From assembly GCA_015956445.1 (NCBI GenBank), contig WIUZ02000005.1:2466843-2530842 (forward strand): 64,000 nucleotides of DNA, written 5' to 3'. The translations under genes were made by a program, and so were the position numbers. Within the stretch, counting starts at the first letter, position 1, and each line of letters starts with the position of its first letter. Source of the DNA: Thelephora terrestris (Eukaryota; Basidiomycota; Agaricomycetes; Thelephorales; Thelephoraceae). Below are positions 33,986 to 44,203 of the stretch, piece after piece. The notes beneath the pieces are model-generated. The model searched no databases. It was not told the DNA's origin and worked only from the letters and a program-made list of their open reading frames with translations.

Positions 33986-34701
33986 CTTCCTCTGAATGTC
34001 TCTCAAATTTCAGTACCCTTGTTTATGCTCCCTTGTTTTATACGTTCCTGTCATGCGCAGTCTATCACTGTAAATCAGAACCGCCTGAAGTAATAGCCTC
34101 GGAAGCACAAATCCCGTCTATCTGCCCCCGACATCGCACCGCTGAGGGCGTGCATGATTCCCCCAGGTCTTACAAACTGTCCACCAGGCCAGCGAAGGTC
34201 GCTCACCCTACGACCCCCCTTCAAACACATTGCTTTGTTTATGGAAGCATCACACCCCTCCCGCCCTTACGAGCGCTGACCTTGGGGAGCAACTGGCACA
34301 TCCGTTGTGAGATGCTTCCAATTAGCCACTGGTTTATCTGGTCCGTAGTTCGCCTGTTGAAGATGTGTAAGCGAAACTGCATTTTGCTGGTAAGTACTTT
34401 AACCTCGAAAACTTGAATGCTAGGGTCATGAAGCCGTAGTAACGAAAGACGGTATGGTGTATCGTCCAACGGACCCACCACTACCTCACACATACGGAGA
34501 ACCCAGAGGCGTTCTGCCATTCAGCGCGGCGCTTACATTCGCCCACTCAAAGCGTTCAATTGCAGATCATCTGCTGTAGTTCTCTTCCCGCGACGCGGCG
34601 CGCTTTAAATTAGTCGCCACGTGATCTACGCGTCCATCAACCCGTTCGCCCACTGGTCTCACCATTGACATCTCTCTCGTTAACCTCCATTACAAGTGCT
34701 T
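33986..34701. other. Intergenic, no gene seen
   Basis: Lies between the F-box relic and the start of the complete F-box-like gene. No domain-bearing open frame was found. The last 200 bp probably hold the promoter of the downstream gene. Confidence 0.45.
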
Positions 34702-36083
34702 ATGACAAAAGTGGTCACGAGGAAAAGGGCGAAAGCCATGGGGCTAGTGGACCCTGTCAAGTAAGTCATCGGTCTATCTCGCTTCTCAGGCTAACATCTC
34801 GTATATCATGGCAATCTTCCAGGGGTCCACCACTGATGCCCGTACATTCGCTGTCCCCAGACGTGGTTTACTTGATCATGGAGAACCTCAAATCGAGTCC
34901 TGACACCATACAGGCGTGCTCCTTGTCCGTGCGCACTTTTCGTTCTGTCGCGCAATCTTTCCTCGGGCGGCACATTTCAGTCAACAATCTCGACCGCGTC
35001 AAAGAATGCGTCCAGTTTTTGAACAATCACGGTTTCCAACACGTTCGCTCGCTTAGCCTCGGGATTACGAACAAGCGGAGGGTCCTCGAGGAATATTGGA
35101 ACGACTATTTGGCGATTCTCAAGGTTTTCGGGGAGAGGAGGAGCCTGGTCCGGTTGTGGCTTTGGGAGGTGCCCTTTTACTTCTTGCAACCGCGCCAGAC
35201 GAAGATGCTCAGAGAAGTGGTTCTCGCGTTGTCCTCTTCAATCAATGATCTCGGGCTGTATGGGTGCCATTTCTCGTGTTACGAGGAAATGGTCTCGTTT
35301 GTTCGCGCGTTTCCCTATTGCGACAAGCTCTATATCGAAGATTGCGTGACTGGAGGCCAAAATGCCCCGGAAAATTCTTTTGCAGGATTTCCAACGCACA
35401 AGCTCTCCATTGTGGACCTGGACATCACAGCCTCGTCGAGTAACGAACACTTGATCGACCTCTCAGGGTTTATCGAGGACGCTGAGCTGGATGTTTCATC
35501 GCTCGGGAAGCTTGCTTGCGATCTACTGTCGGTCGAGGGGATTCGTCGTGTCGTTTCTGCCACTGCGCAGTCGCCCATACGCGAGGTGCGGTTCTCCTCG
35601 AATTGTCCAGAGGGTTTCCAGGGTACGTACACGCCTCCAGGTTCTCGGGGCCTGTTACCGTGGCTCGTCTAACGCTTTGTCATTGCCACAGCATTCATAC
35701 CCTCGGTATCGCCCAGATGGCACTTAGAGTCATTGACCATAGGGCCCATGTATCACGAAGCAGATGCTACGTTCTGGGAAGTCGCACTCAAAAGTTTTCC
35801 CAAACTTCCCTACTTGACCAAAGTCACAATCATCTATCACTACCGCACACACAAGGCGTTTAACACCTCCTGTTGGGTTTCATTCGACTCCATCCTTTCC
35901 AACAGGATTACCCTCCCCCGCCTGGAGAACGTGGATGTTTGTCCGACGATTAGGTCGCAGCAGGTGGGGGCGCAGAATTTATACGACATATCTAGCGCAT
36001 TCTCGACCTTCAGGTCGCTCGATCGGTGGCCGATGTACTGGGGGCGTACAAGTAAGGCCACTGTTTTTGTCCATTTGGAATGA
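34702..36083 (+). CDS. F-box-like protein (agaricomycete expanded family)
   Basis: Three exons: 34702-34760, 34823-35622 and 35692-36083. They sum to 1251 nt (416 aa). After a short basic leader (MTKVVTRKRAKAMG) comes MPVHSLSPDVVYLIMENLKS...CSLSVRTFRSVAQSFLGRHI, a diverged F-box of the kind common in mushroom genomes. Then follows a long region with leucine-rich, repeat-like strands (HVRSLSLGI, INDLGLYGCHF, HKLSIVDLDI). It ends shortly after RWPMYWGRTSK. The first intron joins phase 2 to phase 2 and keeps a basic leader; starting at the later Met (MPVHSL) is an alternative. The function is presumably substrate recognition by an SCF ligase, inferred from family only. A partial duplicate lies 1.8 kb upstream. 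Confidence 0.65.
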
Positions 36084-36293
36084 AAGTAACTCATTTATTT
36101 CGAAATTCAGGTTGGTCCTCCCACTGGTAGTTGTATCTTTGGCAAAATACTTGAGGCAAATCCCTGAAAGTCTCTCAGAATTCATTGTTGTTTGTTGTCA
36201 TACGAGTGTTGGTGTCTAGACAAACGGTGAAATATGGTTACAGCTGGTCTTTGAATACATGTACATACAGGTTGTATGTGGTGTAGAACCTGA

Positions 36294-37551
36294 TTAATTT
36301 ACTGCAACTTGTGCAGCTGATCGCGCCTCCACAAGCATGAAATCAAAGTTTGTACTCCCATCTGGAGCAAGGACACGAATCTCATCCATGTCACGCCAAT
36401 AGGCTTCAAAATACTCCCCTGCACCAGACATATGGAAGACTCGCGAAAAAGCGGCATGTAGTTCCAAAATCTGGGGATCAGGGAGATCGATCGCTTCAGA
36501 ATGTTCATTGGTGAACGTCACAACCTTGTCAGCATATTCCGTAAAAATCCTCCCGGCCTTGACTGTGTAGGTGTTTGGCCTATTCTAGGATATCGGACAG
36601 ATGTAAGCGATTATAAACAGATGGGATTCAGATGACACACCGTTTTCTCAAACCACAGGTTGAACTTTGAAAACATAGGATCAACATCCGCGCGGAGGAG
36701 CAACCCATTCGAAGGACCATTGATTTTCGACCCAGCAAGCTTTTCCACATCCAAAGAACACCAGGCCGCGATCATAGTCCAGGTAACTACCGCGCCTTTC
36801 TGGGAAAAAGTGGTCAATATCTTATGAAATAGAAGAAAATGATCAGAGCTGACATATGATTTGGAAGATTCTTGAAAGTCGTTCAAGGAAAATGGAAGGA
36901 TGTGACATGCAATAGTGGCTCCTTGAAGGCCCTGCTGCGATCGGACAATATCCCACTTCGCATCGAGTCCATATCGCTCAGTAATGGGGCATTTATCGCC
37001 TTGACGTAGACGGAGCTGAGTGACATAAGATGCGCGTAGAAAAATTACAACGCAAACGCCTACAAGTTGGCGGAAGGCCTTCTGATCGCCACGTGAAGCG
37101 CTCTGGATTAACTGCGCTATTTCTTCAATTTGTGGAGTTTGCCTGGTAGATGGTATGCCATGTTTGGTGGTACCCTTTGCTTTAACTATGGTATCCGTAA
37201 ACAACCATCATTACGATGAAGGCTAACGTACTCACCAGGGAAAAGAAGGTATGACAGCCACGCTTCTGCTAATTGGGCCAGAAATGCAGTCGGGTCTTCC
37301 GCGTCCTCGTAGGCAAGTATCGCATACGCGACATAGTGCTTGCCCCTCTCATCGACTGCGAAGTCGATAAGACTGTGGAGTAAGGTAGCCACTCTGATTT
37401 CTTTGTGAAGCAACGCGTCCTTTGCATACGTATCGATGGCTGTTTTGGCTTTTCTGACCATGGAGTTAGTAGACGCTGTATCTTCAAGATCCTGACTCTT
37501 GTAATCCCAGAGAATATTCAAAACAGATTCTTCAGACGCAGTTCGTTCCAT
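36294..37551 (-). CDS. HNH-nuclease-domain protein
   Basis: Four exons: 37236-37551, 36854-37185, 36641-36799 and 36294-36584. They sum to 1098 nt (365 aa). The N-terminal half is helical and unrecognised. Residues about 165-265 match the fungal HNH nuclease domain: RQGDKCPITERYG (Cys171), ACHILPFSLNDF (His200), then INGPSNGLLL (Asn247). In most members the next element is DLHxxF; here it reads DVDPMF, so Asp256 stands where the last His is expected. The C-terminal region (LPDPQILELHAAFSRVFHMSGAGEYF) is typical of this fungal family. Activity is therefore doubtful, and the protein could be a degenerate or altered nuclease. Biological role unknown. Confidence 0.75.
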
Positions 37552-38156
37552 CTCGATGTGATTTGAGGTGATAGAGCAAGGCCTGGAGATGTGGGGCTGA
37601 CGTTGATTGAAACTGGCCGCTATGTGAAACACAGAACATTAAGACTGAAACTGAAGACTCACACAACAGAGCTACCAAGGGCGAGGTGCAAAGTAGAAAT
37701 ACGGAAGGGAAGGGATCCAAATCAAAAAACAAATCCAAAAGAAAAGGGCATCACCCAGACACCCGGAAAGTCACAATGCCGATCGGGTATTGTAACCGGT
37801 TGTTATTTGGTCACGCGATTGGAACTTGGTTGCAATTCGAGTGACTCGAATTGCAAATGGCAGTCAGGCGTTGTAATTTCGATGTCGGCATTATAAATTA
37901 AATCACACGTTATAAACTCAATACCAGTGATTCAAATCCGATATTAAACTATAAGTGCGATGAAAAACTACAACCTTGAGATTAGAAATCAGGTTAGTGC
38001 GCCTTGGTCATGTCAATCATCGATTATCAAGACATCAGGTGACTGATTATTGCCGATTACTGATTATCAATGATAAGGGCGTCCTAGGCCACGATTCTAT
38101 CTCCACACTTTTCCTGGTCTCCCACCTCCACGCTCCCTGCGACAACATCCCTCCCA
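37552..38156. other. Intergenic, AT-rich, no gene seen
   Basis: AT-rich sequence with repeated ATTATCAATGAT-like and GATTAT motifs around 38010-38075. It recalls the interior of the 501-bp CACTG MITE (GATTACAATC) and may be a decayed copy. It also contains the promoter of the HNH gene. Confidence 0.4.
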
Positions 38157-38945
38157 TGCCTCAGAAGGCAACTCAGTTGACCTCTCAAGGTGGAACAGCT
38201 CGGGCGAGGGCCAGAGGCGGTACATGAGGTTCGAACCGTGGCCGCGGGGATGATCCAAACAGAGGCAGGGGACAGGGCAGTACACGAGGTTCAAATGCAC
38301 ATGGCCGTGCGGATGAGCTGGTGAGAGGGAAAGGCAGAGGGAAAGGCAGAGGCAGGTCAGCTCAGCGGCAAGACGATTCCCCCCCCCCCCAGCGCTGATT
38401 ACTGGGAGACAACTGACCCCAAGGATGTCACTGGCCCTGTCCTGGAACTGGTTGATCCTGCTTTGGTGAAAGCATGGAGCATCCACAATGACAACCGGAT
38501 GGCGATCATATTTGACGCAGTCAATCCTGTCAGGCAGTTTCAGCGGGGTGTTCCATACAACGACAGAGCCAAACCTGAGAATGCGTTCGCCAAGTACGAT
38601 CCTGATCCCAAAGAAGACCTCTACGTTACAGAGGATGAGGGCGATGAAGACCTGAAGCCATATGAACCGATTTTTGTTCTGTGAGTACAAGGGTCGTTTT
38701 ACTTGCGTTTTTATTGCTCAAGCTCTCCTCAGCTACAAGTACGAGTGGAAGGTGTGGGCTCCTAACCTCTGGCTCTGGAGGGAGGGTCAAACCGAGTTGA
38801 TCCAATTTGGCACGATGAGGAAGATCCCCAAAAAGCGAGGCATGAAGGTGGCCTGGAAATTGCGATACATTCAAATTCCATACTATCGGCTCTTTCAGCA
38901 ACTCTACGCCAAGGTGAGGCATGGCAATAAGAACGCAGCGCATGA
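38157..38945 (+). pseudogene. Family B: RGG-rich protein, broken
   Basis: From the ATG at 38157 the frame encodes an Arg/Gly-rich segment (GGTARARARGGT, later GRGKGRGKGR) interrupted by TGA at 38226, where the repeat pattern predicts CGA (Arg). After a run of C at 38381-38390 the frame shifts. The continuation ADYWETTDPKDVTGPVLELV leads into KAWSIHNDNRMAIIFDAV. A likely intron follows, then YKYEWKVWAPNLWLWREGQ and WKLRYIQIPYYRLFQQLYAK. The sequence ends abruptly at 38945, where family C sequence starts in the other direction. I do not recognise the family. RGG boxes usually bind RNA. Confidence 0.5.
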
Positions 38946-40755
38946 ATCGACCGTAGTCTGATCCTGAGTCCTCTGGACTGACCAGCCCTCCACTCTCTCG
39001 GTCAGCTGAGCCACCAAGCGCACGGCCTCCGCTGCACGCTGGACCGACAAGAGCGTAAGGTTTGTCAACCCGTTCACGTCGACGGACTCCACTGGGATTA
39101 GCTTGCCGCGATCCAGGCGACACTGCAACATCATCGCGTTAGAATAGGACGGTGGACTCGATGTCTCCACCCTGACGGACAACGTTGGGATTGCTGGGAC
39201 ACATGCGATGGGCTGGACGACGAGCGCCGTTGTAAGGAACCCATCGACGGGCACGAATGGAACATTGTCCACGCACCGGAGAGATCAACGGAGGTGGAAC
39301 AGGAACGGCCACCTCGTTCTCCCCCGCGTACTCCAACTCGGGAGAACTGCTAACCGGGTTCACGGCCGTCTCCTTGGACGTCTCACAGATGACCTCCTCC
39401 CCGCCATCGGTACGAGCCGTCGGAAGCTAAGAGGGATGTCAGTGGACAAGTCAAATATGTCAACCGGCATCCCGACCTATTGGAGGAGCCATCCTATCAG
39501 GGATCAACTCGTCCTCGGACTCGTCACGAACCGCGGCTACCGAACGAGTGCGACAGTGGCATAGTCGCTCACTCATGGACTCGACCCGAGCGCCCAGCAA
39601 TGGCAAGGCATCGTCCAACGTATCAACCTAGAAGCGGAATGAGTTCCCTCGGATAAAGACCAGGGGAAGACACACCAACCTTGGTGTCTAACTCGTTCGG
39701 AGCCCTTCTATGACGGTTGAGCCGTCAATTGACCTTGATCAGGTCCCGCTGGATGGTGTCGTCCCGTTCCTTCAACGACTCGACCAACCGATTGTGCTCC
39801 TCCCGCATTGCCAGCATCTCGCTCTCGAACGTCACGCGAAGTGTATCGTTCATCAGGAGGAGCGTCTTCTTGGTGTCCAACACCTCCGAGTACATCCTGC
39901 GAGCATCGTCCTTCGCTTCCTTCACCTCGCGTTTCACACTGGGGGCAGGGGCACCTGGAATTGGTGATTACATCTTGATTACATGGTGAGTTCATGTGCA
40001 CTTTTCAATGATTGTAATCGCCGATTCCAGGTTGATTACATTTCAAATGTTACCTTGACATGTGATCCAACCAATGTCCACCAATTCCATTTGAAATGTT
40101 CTCAACAAATGTTTCTGGGATGCTTTTGACCTGTCAGCAAAAATAATACTGCAATGTAGTCAACATGTTCTTCAATCGTCTGAGATGTAATCTAAATGCG
40201 CTCAAAAACATGAGATGTTTTCACAATGTACCCACTGGGCACATTCAGGAAACATTGCTTGGGAACATCTTGAGGAAATTTCAAATGGAGTTGGTGGCAA
40301 CAGTTGGATTACATGTCAAGGTAACATTTGAAATGTAATCAACCTGGAATCGGCGATTACAATCATTGAAAAGTGCACATGAACTCACCATGTAATCAAG
40401 ATGTAATCACCAATTCCAGGTGCCCCTGCCCCCAGTGTCAACCGCTCGTTCTACAAGCCAATCAGTGTTATCCCACAAGCGGGATGCACAGACCGACTCA
40501 CCGCTTTCTGTTCCGTCCTCAAAAGGAACCAAAGGCGGTGACCAACGGCGGCTGTGTAGTGTTGGGAGCGTGTAGCTCCAGGCCACCTTCCTTCACCATT
40601 CCCTAGGTCGTAGATCCCCATTCGCAGAAGACCCCACAGCGATGACGCCACAGGAGTCTCCCACGGCATACGCAACTCGGTGTCAAACATGACCCCGCGC
40701 ATAGACTCCTGTAGTTTGTGGTCAATCAAGTTGTGGTACCACAACTCATCATCCA
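38946..40755 (-). pseudogene. Family C, copy 1: truncated at both ends and carrying a MITE
   Basis: Closely similar to the complete copy at 48607-50357 (ESVDVNGLT, SVQRAAEAVRLVAQLTERVE, KREVKEAKDDARRMYSE, DELWYHNLIDHKLQESMRG). It lacks the 3' end of the gene beyond 38946 and the first exon beyond 40755, where a D/E unit begins. A 501-bp MITE (39937-40437) interrupts the start of the third exon. It cannot be functional. Confidence 0.8.
39937..40437. mobile_element. CACTG-ended MITE, 501 bp, TCA target duplication
   Basis: Nearly perfect inverted repeats of at least 125 bp start CACTGGGGGCAGGGGCACCT and end AGGTGCCCCTGCCCCCAGTG. Less perfect symmetry continues toward the centre. TCA is duplicated at 39934-39936 and 40438-40440. 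The paralogous gene at 48607-50357 has the uninterrupted site (CGCTTCAACTGCTC near 49772-49785), so the element ends and the 3-bp duplication are proven by comparison. It has no coding capacity. Confidence 0.93.
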
Positions 40756-40775
40756 TGTCAGGGTTGTGGGCCTGC

Positions 40776-41399
40776 TTACTGTTTGTGGGGCGCTAGAGGA
40801 TTAGCAGACGGGTGAGGGGTGTCGGGTCGTACTTGAAAGGGGGTTCCGGGCGTAGAAATGAGAGGAGGAGGGGTATCGAGAGAGAGTGGTGATGCTGTTT
40901 GATAAGGATGGACTGCTGAGTGGTAGTCTTGACAGAACTGACTCAGTTGCTGGACAAAAGGTTCGAAGTCTTGATCGCTAAGACGTTCGAAGTTGACGAG
41001 GTATTCTATAACCGAATAAGGTAATTCAGCTGGTATTTCCCACCAAAGAACGATAATGGCAGGGGAGTGGGTATGGATATTAGTAGTGAGATGAATGCGT
41101 GGATTTGGAAAATAGAAGGTGGGACTTATACTGAAGTAGACAGTCGCTAGGACGCTCTCAGTAAGGTCCGAGTTCCAAAGGAACTGATGATCTGCTCCTA
41201 GGAGGAAAGGGGGAGTGGTGACTCCGGCGTCGAGAGCTGCAAAGGGACGATAGTAAGGGAAATGGGTGAGTAAACCGGCGGTTCGGTTTACTTGAAGACT
41301 TCTGATAAGTTTATACTCCCAGATAGATCTCCTGGCATCAGGGACGGTTGGGCGTTGGACTGGGCTGGTGGAGGGAAAGGGGTTTGGGGGACTGAACAT
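40776..41399 (-). CDS. Family D, copy 1 (unrecognised 207-aa protein)
   Basis: A single-exon frame of 207 aa from the ATG at 41399. Conserved across copies are SIWEYKLIRSLQVNRT, LLGADHQFLWNSDLTESV, LATVYFSISP, IHLTTN and IIVLWWEIP, then a Pro/Ser-rich tail ending HKQ. It is rich in aromatic and hydrophobic beta-like segments. No signal peptide or known domain was recognised. Differences between copies are mostly conservative, which suggests selection on the protein. The stop codon lies about 20 bp inside the TGTCAGGG end of the unit. Gene E is transcribed away from it. Confidence 0.6.
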   Translation of the reverse strand: MFSPPNPFPSTSPVQRPTVPDARRSIWEYKLIRSLQVNRTAGLLTHFPYYRPFAALDAGVTTPPFLLGADHQFLWNSDLTESVLATVYFSISPTFYFPNPRIHLTTNIHTHSPAIIVLWWEIPAELPYSVIEYLVNFERLSDQDFEPFVQQLSQFCQDYHSAVHPYQTASPLSLDTPPPLISTPGTPFQVRPDTPHPSANPLAPHKQ

Positions 41400-41688
41400 A
41401 CACTGGCAGGAGAATTCCTGCTAGAATGAGTCAGAAGTAGTAAGGCGTGAGGAGAATTCCTCAGCTTACTTTGTTTATTCAAGTTATGAGTGGAGGAGTA
41501 CAGAAGAGATTGAGAATGGGGAAAAAGAAGGAGCGAAATGCTCTTCCTTATATACCCAATCCTCTACAGGAGTCATTACTCTACAACGAGTCAAACAAGG
41601 ATCAACATGGTCTGTGCGTAGTTTAGGGTAGGGTAGATGAGTCGGGGAAGTGATATTTTAGAACAGCGAATGAGTCATTAGAAGCACA

Positions 41689-41829
41689 ATGGGGATTTCT
41701 CTTGTTTCATGGTGGTAATAGAAGACTGATGGGGATTTCCCATAATCGATGGGGATTTCTCTCGTTTCATGGTAGCAGTAGAAGGTTGATGGGGACTTCC
41801 CATGATCGATGGGGATTTCTCAGGATTTG
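41689..41829 (+). repeat. 60-bp tandem repeat between genes D and E
   Basis: Two and a third copies of a 60-bp unit containing GATGGGGATTTCTC and TTTCATGGT. Related copies sit in the same place in D/E unit 2 (about 46028-46130). It lies in the shared intergenic region of D and E and may be regulatory. Confidence 0.75.
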
Positions 41830-42031
41830 ATGGGATCGCGATTGGGGTTAAGGGTTTGTTTGTCCTAATTGGGACCTAAATGGATAATAGTTCATTGTCT
41901 TCCCCTTTTGGCGCTTTATTGAGTCAGTCGTATATAATCCAGGGGGATTATTGGTCTTTTCCTCCTATCGCCTCTTTTCCCTTCCCACAATCACCACCAC
42001 TACCTTCCCCTCTAAAACATCTGTTACTACC

Positions 42032-43977
42032 ATGTCTGCCTTCGTTGCCAACAACGCCGTACTCAACGCTGCCGCCACCCCCTTCGACTTTACTCCGTCC
42101 TTTGAGACGGATGCTCCCTACAACGTGGAGCAACACCTATATGATTCCCCCGCCAACATTGCCCATGACAACAGGGTTGCCGTTGACTTCCTTGCCGCTC
42201 ACAATGCCCCCGCCGAGTTCTGGGAACAAGCTGGGTATGAAGACCCCCGACCCTCTAGGCCTCGGGTTCAAGCTAATCATCCTGGAGCCGTCCTTTTGTT
42301 GGACGCCATGGAGAGAGAGAGGGAGCATAGGATTGCGAAACTGGAAAAGCGTGTGGACCTCATGTACGTCATCATGAATAGTTTGAATGATGACTTCTCT
42401 CACTTTGCTTTGGAACATTGGGGACCTTTCCAGGCATCTCTCTTCCGATATTTCGGACACCAATGTCACGGGGCTTATTGCACCGACCCCCCTTGCAAGT
42501 CCCCAGTCGTCCCTTCGCCACCGCCAGGATCAGGGCGTTCCTCTCCCTCCGTTGACATGCCTCCATTCTCTGGAGTACTCGTCGGCGACATTCCCTACGT
42601 CCCTTTCCCTCGGGATGCTTCGCGACGTTTCTATACTCTCTATACCTTCCTACCCCCCCCCTATGCATCCCTATACTTCCCTACATACCCATATATCTCC
42701 CTTTACCTCACTACTCCCTTCCCTATACTAACCTACTCATCCCGATGCTTCGCGACCTTCCCGATGTTTTAGTATTCTCCCTATCTCTCGCTACCCCCCC
42801 CCCCCGACCTCCCTATATCCCTCCCAACACTACACCATTCGCGACCCCTCCTATATCTTCTCCCGACTTCCCTATACCTTCGCGATATCTCCCTACACCA
42901 TTCCCCTCGATCTCTCAATCCCTATGCTCGATCATTCCCTTTTGGTTCATTTCTCAACCACATCTCTTTCCTTGGTTGTTCCCTTCGATCCCTCGCCCTC
43001 CCTATGTCATAGACTCGTCATTAGGTCTTTTGACATCATTTGGTTCATTCCCTCTTGCTTCCTACGTTCTCAGAGCCTCCTAGATTAGTATATAAGCCTC
43101 TGTATTCGATAGACTCAACAGAGACCAATCCAGGGGACTGATTCCCATGTTTTCCTCTCCCTATCGTTCTCCTCTCGTCGTTGTCGTCTCCCTATAGTCT
43201 CCTGCGTCTTCCCTATCGTTCTCGTCGTCATACCTGCGTCCCTGCGTTCTTGTCGTCGTCTCTAGCTTCCTGTCGTCATCCCGAAGATCCCGACCTCCCG
43301 AAGTTCTCGTCGTCGTCCCGAAGTTTTCCCTCGTCGTTCCTTTGTCTGTTTCATTGATTCCCTTCTGTTGTCTTTAGTTATCTTTAGTTCCCTCTCGATA
43401 TCTACTTCTCCTTACACATCCCGACGTTCCCGACATTCCCGACGTTTCACTACATTTCCCTACAGTTCCCTATGTGTCCCTACGGAGCTAGGAGGCATCG
43501 TACGACCAAGGACCACCTTCATCGACATTGACAGGGCACCCCATCTTCTCCCCATCGGACTATAGCCCACATAGCCCCTGTTCACCGTCCCCTCCCTGGA
43601 GTCCTGCCCCAGTTCGTCAGATGGTGGAGAGGTCCCAAAAGAAGAAGAACCGGAAGAGTCTGATGACTCGTTCTGGTCAACGTTGTCGTCCCTCCGACAA
43701 GTCACGGCAAGTTCGGATGAAGTTGAAAGTGGAGGTGGCGGGTCTCCAAGACCGTTATGGGTTCGCATTAGTGAGCGCAGCCTTGTCGGACGTGAAGCGA
43801 GAGATGCATGATAGTCTATTTCATGATGTATTGGGGTGCAGGGAGTGCTGGCAGGATCCGGTAACGCGAGTGTACTCGTACTGTCCTCAGAGCGTGCATA
43901 ACCCTCACCACTTTGCTCATCGTTGTCCGTTTGCTCAGGACTGTGCTTGTGACGTGGATCCGTTTGTTCTTGTTTGA
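42032..43977 (+). pseudogene. Family E, copy 1: frameshifted and interrupted
   Basis: The start (MSAFVANNAVLNAAATPFDF) and C-terminal part (KLKVEVAGLQDRYGFALVSA, LGCRECWQDPVT, DCACDVDPFVLV) match the intact copy at 46327-47220. A frame change occurs near 42480-42530. A 930-bp insertion (42593-43522) splits the middle. Removing the insertion and one CGACATT rejoins the shifted frame without a stop. Confidence 0.7.
42593..43522. mobile_element. Second pyrimidine-rich LTR-like insertion
   Basis: A C/T-rich insert of about 930 bp lies inside gene E copy 1. CGACATT occurs at both borders (42586-42592 and 43523-43529). About 42950-43130 resembles 19660-19850 of the insert in the DUF6532-like gene, including ATTAGTATATAAGCC and CTGTATTCGATAGAC. 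Distances from this promoter-like block to the right border are alike in both copies (about 425 bp). It is probably the same family, perhaps a solo LTR. Confidence 0.6.
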
Positions 43978-44100
43978 GTTTGTAGTTTTTGCTAGTCGCC
44001 TTTGTACTATTATTACTGCGAATAAGACCAATGTCTTGAATTGTTTGTGCGATCTTGGCTACTATGTCACGCGTTCGTGACACTCAACCCCTGTTCCCAA

Positions 44101-44203
44101 ACAGTGGGCCCAGTCTACCCATTGGTCCAAAACAATGGGCCCAGTCTATCCATTGGTCCAAAACAATGGGCCCAGCCAACCTTCTGTCCGAAACAATGGA
44201 CCA
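44101..44203 (+). repeat. 31-bp tandem repeat
   Basis: Three and a bit copies of a unit containing CAATGGGCCCAGTCTA and CCATTGGTCCAA, starting 18 bp outside the end of D/E unit 1. Confidence 0.85.

Larger units (their letters stand above)
40756..44082. mobile_element. D/E unit, copy 1
   Basis: Begins TGTCAGGGTTG at 40756 and ends CGTTCGTGACA at 44082, the same two ends as the unit at 45061-47325. It contains gene D (minus) and gene E (plus) facing apart across about 630 bp. It is longer than copy 2 because gene E carries a 930-bp insertion. No matching target duplication was found (ATCCA left, CTCAA right). The right flank is not the missing half of family C copy 1, so this copy has been rearranged. 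Confidence 0.6.

Noticed and set aside
42593-43522. Genes in the 42.6-43.5 kb C/T-rich block
   Set aside because: Open frames there have simple Pro/Ser/Tyr-rich composition from CCCTATxTCCC repeats and are inside the insertion.
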